The notes under the pieces were generated by a model. That model was not told the origin of the DNA, ran no database searches, and worked only from the letters and a program-made list of their open reading frames with translations. A program made the position numbers and the translations under genes. Below are positions 60,174 to 64,000 of a stretch of DNA of 64,000 nt, one piece after another (position 1 is the first letter of the stretch; every line of letters starts with the position of its first letter). Source of the stretch: Halosimplex litoreum (lineage in GTDB: Archaea; Halobacteriota; Halobacteria; Halobacteriales; Haloarculaceae); the NCBI RefSeq assembly GCF_016065055.1, contig NZ_CP065856.1, forward strand, positions 620,001-684,000, written 5' to 3'.

Positions 60174-60882
60174 CCGCGCCGCGAGCGGGGAGCGGGACCG
60201 CGCTGGAGACGGGACGCGAGACCCCGACCGCGAGATACGACTCGACGGCGTGGTCAGGCGCTACGACGGCGTCACCGCGCTCGCGGGCGTCGACCTGCGG
60301 ATCGACTCGGGCGACCTGCACGCGCTGGTCGGCCCCAACGGTTCCGGAAAGTCGACACTACTCGCACTCGTGCTCGGTCTCGACCGGCCGACGGCGGGGA
60401 CGATCACTCGTCCGGACGGTCGGATCGGTTGTGGCTTCCAGACGCCGAGCGTCTACCCCGACCTGACCGTCGACGAGAACCTGCACGTCTTCGCCGCGAT
60501 GGGTGACACCGACGACGATTGGCTCGCCGAGGTCCGGTCGGGCCTCGAACTGGACGAGGTCCGCTCACGCGTCGCCGCGGACCTCTCGGGCGGCTACCAG
60601 CGCCTGCTCGACGTGGCGCTGGCGTTCGTCCGCCGACCTGGATTCGTCCTGCTCGACGAACCGCTGGACGAACTCGACGACGCCGCCCGCGAACGCGTCG
60701 TGGGGTTCGTCGCCGACTACTGCGAGGGTGACCGAACCGTGGTGGTCTCGACCCACCACCTCGACGCCTTCGGTCCCTCGCTTGACCGGCTGACCGTCCT
60801 CGCCGACGGCGTCGTGCGCTACGACGAGCGCGTCGACGGGAGCGACGACTACCGCGCGATCTATCGCGACCTGGTCGAGTGA
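60166..60882 (+). CDS. ABC exporter ATPase
   Basis: A 238-residue ATPase. Walker A is GPNGSGKST, the signature DLSGGYQRLLDVA, Walker B FVLLDEPLDELD and the switch His in VVSTHHLD. It partners the permease (eight-base overlap) to form an ABC-2 exporter. The substrate is not known. Confidence 0.9.
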   Translation: MADRAASGERDRAGDGTRDPDREIRLDGVVRRYDGVTALAGVDLRIDSGDLHALVGPNGSGKSTLLALVLGLDRPTAGTITRPDGRIGCGFQTPSVYPDLTVDENLHVFAAMGDTDDDWLAEVRSGLELDEVRSRVAADLSGGYQRLLDVALAFVRRPGFVLLDEPLDELDDAARERVVGFVADYCEGDRTVVVSTHHLDAFGPSLDRLTVLADGVVRYDERVDGSDDYRAIYRDLVE

Positions 60883-60943
60883 ACCGGGACCGCTCGCGGA
60901 CGCCGACGCAATTCTCTTTCGTCGCGAGCCGCGATCCGAGGAC

Positions 60944-61105
60944 ATGGGGACGCTCTCGAAACTCAAGAAGCTCCTCGGTCTGGCCGAGAAACACGACGAC
61001 AGAGTGGCGAAGGAGGTCAGCGAGCGCACCGACAGGGTCGACGAGAGCCAGGTGAAAGACGCGGTCAACACCGCGGCCTCGAAGGCCCGCGAGAGAGACG
61101 AGTAG
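60944..61105 (+). CDS. Small charged helical protein (53 residues)
   Basis: MGTLSKLKKLLGLAEKHDDR continues as a charged helix with KEVSERTDRVDESQVKDAVNTAASKARERDE. The form (short hydrophobic start, then Lys/Glu/Asp helix) recalls CsbD-like stress proteins and the MT0933-type antitoxin-like family, though the match is by pattern only. It starts 61 bases after the ABC ATPase gene on the same strand. It is too short for many gene finders. Confidence 0.55.
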   Translation: MGTLSKLKKLLGLAEKHDDRVAKEVSERTDRVDESQVKDAVNTAASKARERDE

Positions 61106-61209
61106 GTCGACGACGGCGGAGTGTTCCTGCCGAGAGCCGCCGAGCCGGCGAGGAGACGAAGGCAACGTCCGCGCGAGCGGAGCGAGCGCGGTTCACCGGA
61201 ATCGAGTGA

Positions 61210-61351
61210 AACGGGATTCCGGCTTTTTCACCCATGTTTTTGCCGTTCGGCGGGTCGCGGGCACGCCCGCGACCGAATGACGTGGCGGCGGCGCCGCCAC
61301 GCTGTCCCCGCAGCGAGCCTCCGGCTCGCGAGGAAACTCGGACGGCAAAAA
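61210..61351. repeat. Multi-hairpin intergenic element, copy 2
   Basis: The order CTTTTTCACCCATGTTTTTG, hairpin GGTCGCGGG/CCCGCGACC (61253-61274), hairpin CGTGGCGGC/GCCGCCACG (61281-61301) and hairpin GCGAGCC-TCC-GGCTCGC (61314-61330) matches the reverse complement of the element at 6267-6437. The part 61237-61351 is also flanked by a 10-base inverted repeat TTTTTGCCGT / ACGGCAAAAA. It lies between the small-protein gene and the end of the aEF2 gene. Confidence 0.75.
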
Positions 61352-61368
61352 GATAGAAACTAGATGAT

Positions 61369-63558
61369 TTAGAAGTAGGTGATCGCTTCGTGGAGCTCCT
61401 GCTTCATGCCCTTGCGCTCGCGGATCTCCATGATGGTCTCGCGCTGGAGGTTGTCGGCCATGACCTGGAAGCCGGCGTTCTCGGTGTTCCAAGAGGCGCG
61501 ACCTTCCGTGGCGCTGCGGATGTCGCTGGAGAAGCCGATCATCTCGTCGACGGGCGCGACGCCCTCGACGACCATCAGATCGCCTTCCTGATACATGTCG
61601 TCGACGCGGCCACGACGACCCTGGATCTCGCCGGAGGCGGCACCCATGTGGTCGTTGGGCACGTCGATGCGGACCTCCTGGATCGGCTCCAGCAGGCGGA
61701 CTTCGGCGTCGATGAGGGCGTTGTGGATGGCCTGGCGGGTCGCCGGGATGACCTGGGCCGGGCCGCGGTGGATGGCGTCCTCGTGGAGGCGCGCGTCGTG
61801 GAGGCGGATGAGCGAGCCCTGGACCGGCTCGGCGGCCAGCGGCCCGTCGTTGAGCGCCTCTTCCATCCCTTCGAGGACCAGCTCCATCGTCTCGTTGAGG
61901 TGCTGAATCCCCTTCGTGTCGTCGATGATGACGTTGGTGTTGTGGATGTGCTCGACGTTCTGGGAGGTGTCCTTGTCCATGCCGGCCTCCTGGAGCGCCT
62001 CGCGGCGTTCCAGCTCGGGCATGTCCATGGAGGCCTCGCCGTGCTGGATGGCCTCGACGATGTCCTCGCCGAGCGGCGTCACGGTGATGTAGAAGCGGTT
62101 GTGGCGGTTCGGGGAGATGCCCTCGACCTCGCGCGAGTCGCCCTGGGGCGCTTCACGGAAGACGACGATCGGTTCGCCGGTGTTGATCGGGATGCCCTGG
62201 TTGCGCTCGATACGCTGACCGATGACTTCGAGGTGGAGCTCACCCTGGCCGGAGATGAGGTGTTCGCCGGTGTCCTCGTTGATCTCGATCTGGATGGTCG
62301 GGTCCTCCTTGGCGACCTGCTGGAGCGTCTCGATCAGCTTCGGCAGGTCGTCCATGTTCTGTGCCTCGACGGACTTCGTGATGACCGGCTCCGAGATGTG
62401 TTCGATGGACTCGAAGGGCGTCATCTCGATGGACGAGACGGTCGAACCTGCGATTGCGTCGCGCAGGCCGGTGACGGCGGCGATGTTACCGGCGGGGACG
62501 CGGTCGACTTCCTGGCGCTCGCCGCCCATGTAGATGCCGACCGACTGGATGCGGTTCCTGCCGGCGGTCCCGGAGACGTACAGCTCCTGGCCTTTCTCGA
62601 TGGTACCCGAGAAGACGCGGCCGGCGGCGATCTCGCCGGCGTGGGGGTCGATCCCGATGTCGGTGACCATCAGGACGACCTCGCCGTCCTCGTCGACCAG
62701 CTGCATCGTCTCGGCCACGTCGGACTCGGCGTCGCCGCGCCAGATACGCGGGATACGACGGGGCTGGGCGTCGATGGGGTTCGGGAAGTGCTCACAGACC
62801 ATGTCGAGCACGACGTCCGAGAGCGGCGTCCGGTCGTGGAGCTCCTGGCGCTTGTCCGCGCGTTCGAGCTCCATGATCTCGCCGAAGTCCATGCCCGTCC
62901 GCTGCATGGAGGGCATCGAGACGCCCCACTTGTACAGCGCCGAGCCGAAGCCGACGGTCCCCTCCTCGACGGAGACCGTCCAGTCCTCGTCGATGTCGTC
63001 CATCTCCTCGGTCATGCCGCGGATGAGCTCGTTCACGTCGCGGATGACGTCGAGCAGACGCTCTTGCATCTCCTCGGGGCCCTCCTGAAGCTCGGAGATC
63101 AGGCGGTCGACCTTGTTGATGAACAGGGTCGGCTTGACGCCCTCACGGAGCGCCTGTCGCAGGACGGTCTCGGTCTGGGGCATCGCGCCCTCGACCGCGT
63201 CGACGACCACGAGCGCGCCGTCGACGGCGCGCATCGCGCGGGTCACGTCACCGCCGAAGTCGACGTGGCCCGGCGTGTCGATGAGGTTGATGAGGTGGTT
63301 CGTGTCCTCGTACTCGTGGGTCATCGAGACGTTCGCCGCGTCGATGGTGATACCGCGTTCCTGCTCGTCCTCCTCGGTGTCCATCGCGAGCTGCTCGCCC
63401 GCGGTCTCGTCGGAGATCATGCCCGCACCGGCGAGCAGGTTGTCCGTCAGCGTCGTCTTCCCGTGGTCGACGTGCGCCGCGATGGCGATATTCCGGATCT
63501 GCTCCGGCTTGTCCATCAGTGTCTCGCATTCCTGTACGATTTTCTTACGTCGGCCCAT
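61369..63558 (-). CDS. fusA: Elongation factor aEF2
   Basis: A 729-residue translocation GTPase. Start at the ATG at 63558 ([20 protein letters not shown]). G1 is AHVDHGKTT, followed by [20 protein letters not shown] and NKVDR. The diphthamide loop is [12 protein letters not shown], whose His in AIHRG is the modified residue in archaea. Length is normal for archaea. A promoter-like CCCTTTTGACG (complement of about 63584-63594) lies about 30 bases before the start. Confidence 0.98.
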   Translation of the reverse strand: MGRRKKIVQECETLMDKPEQIRNIAIAAHVDHGKTTLTDNLLAGAGMISDETAGEQLAMDTEEDEQERGITIDAANVSMTHEYEDTNHLINLIDTPGHVDFGGDVTRAMRAVDGALVVVDAVEGAMPQTETVLRQALREGVKPTLFINKVDRLISELQEGPEEMQERLLDVIRDVNELIRGMTEEMDDIDEDWTVSVEEGTVGFGSALYKWGVSMPSMQRTGMDFGEIMELERADKRQELHDRTPLSDVVLDMVCEHFPNPIDAQPRRIPRIWRGDAESDVAETMQLVDEDGEVVLMVTDIGIDPHAGEIAAGRVFSGTIEKGQELYVSGTAGRNRIQSVGIYMGGERQEVDRVPAGNIAAVTGLRDAIAGSTVSSIEMTPFESIEHISEPVITKSVEAQNMDDLPKLIETLQQVAKEDPTIQIEINEDTGEHLISGQGELHLEVIGQRIERNQGIPINTGEPIVVFREAPQGDSREVEGISPNRHNRFYITVTPLGEDIVEAIQHGEASMDMPELERREALQEAGMDKDTSQNVEHIHNTNVIIDDTKGIQHLNETMELVLEGMEEALNDGPLAAEPVQGSLIRLHDARLHEDAIHRGPAQVIPATRQAIHNALIDAEVRLLEPIQEVRIDVPNDHMGAASGEIQGRRGRVDDMYQEGDLMVVEGVAPVDEMIGFSSDIRSATEGRASWNTENAGFQVMADNLQRETIMEIRERKGMKQELHEAITYF

Positions 63559-63776
63559 TATACGGCCTTCTATCAATGGGGGCGTCAAAAGGGTGCTGTT
63601 TCCGTGTGACCGTGTCATCGACACGCGAACACGGAGGCTCGTCAGACGGTGACCGGCAGGGAGCCGTCTGGCGGTGTTTCCGTGTGCGGGGACAGCTGTC
63701 TCGATGGCGTCGGCAGCCGTGAATAATTCGACGCTTGTCGTAGTAAAATATATCCATTGTCGAATGAAACGGGCTG

Positions 63777-63893
63777 ATGATGAGCGAAGCCCGCTACAAA
63801 TGTCCCGAATGTGGGACAGAACTGAGCTACCAGACGACCAAGCACAACGGCTGTACCGGGTGCGGTTTCGTTCCGGCCCACGGCGCGGAGTAA
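63777..63893 (+). CDS. Zinc-ribbon micro-protein (37-38 residues)
   Basis: The frame reads [20 protein letters not shown] then [19 protein letters not shown] and stops. It has two CxxCG knuckles (CPECG and CTGCG), the form of a one-zinc ribbon. A strong TATA box (AAAATATATCC, about 63745-63755) lies about 25 bases before the ATG, so the mRNA is leaderless. It is too short for most gene finders and is divergent from the aEF2 gene. Function unknown; zinc micro-proteins of haloarchaea are often regulators. Confidence 0.82.
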   Translation: MMSEARYKCPECGTELSYQTTKHNGCTGCGFVPAHGAE

Positions 63894-64000
63894 TCCGACC
63901 TGAGGCCGGAACCGACGCGTTCGACCAGCGACGAACGAGGTCGGTGGACGGTCTCGTCTCCACCTATTAGACCGATCCCGGCCACCGGCCCCGGAGAGTC

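Overview
The window is chromosomal DNA from a halophilic archaeon (class Halobacteria). The evidence is very high GC with a strong third-position GC bias, strongly acidic predicted proteins, archaeal information-processing genes (TFB, aEF1A, aEF2, uL11/uL1/uL10/P1, uS10), archaellum and chemotaxis parts, a mevalonate pathway, Tat lipoproteins, and mostly leaderless promoters with a TATA box about 25-30 bases before the start codon. A member or relative of Haloarculaceae is plausible, but that is inference and not shown by the sequence.

Layout. 1-6 kb: two secreted surface proteins, one with four near-identical 118-residue PPC-type repeats (cut by the window edge) and one a double beta-helix protein with a dockerin-like end. 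6-12 kb: a two-domain glyoxalase, a DRG-type GTPase, a TrmB-type regulator, TFB and ribosomal protein uL11. 12-19.3 kb: a sugar module (DERA, PfkB kinase, RbsD, ribose-type ABC importer) plus a pseudo-receiver/GAF protein and its degenerate RecA-like partner; this block separates rpl11 from rpl1-rpl10-rpl12 (19.4-21.5 kb). 21.7-27 kb: thioredoxin-like protein, phosphomevalonate decarboxylase, two double UspA proteins flanking a Cys-rich protein, NDH-2. 27-40.6 kb: a motility and cell-organisation stretch (CheW, ParA-like ATPase, ArlD/E-domain protein, RND exporter with TrmB regulator, an actin-fold protein, a PH-like/helical protein, a zinc micro-protein, an M24-fold protein, a transducer). 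40.7-44.8 kb: the trpDFEG operon. 44.8-52.7 kb: small membrane proteins, Gfo/Idh oxidoreductase, rhomboid protease, a class II ribonucleotide reductase carrying a homing-endonuclease intein, DUF2237. 52.8-64 kb: tRNA-Ala(CGC), uS10, aEF1A, a bacterial-type (class II) HMG-CoA reductase, homoserine dehydrogenase with an ACT-domain partner, a surface protein, an ABC exporter, two micro-proteins and aEF2.

How parts work together. The ribose-type importer, RbsD, PfkB kinase and DERA make a complete route for ribose or, more specifically, deoxyribose, ending in glyceraldehyde-3-phosphate and acetaldehyde. CheW, ParA and the ArlD/E protein suggest a positioning system for chemosensory arrays or archaella. 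HMG-CoA reductase and phosphomevalonate decarboxylase supply isoprenoid lipids. Non-coding signals of note are two copies of a multi-hairpin element (6.3 and 61.2 kb) in opposite orientation, a 45-bp duplication of the glyoxalase gene end, two 13-codon leader ORFs that overlap the next start codon, a shared CAGACG-type palindrome before two promoters, operator-like palindromes at the trp and RND promoters, and an att-like repeat of the tRNA 3' end.
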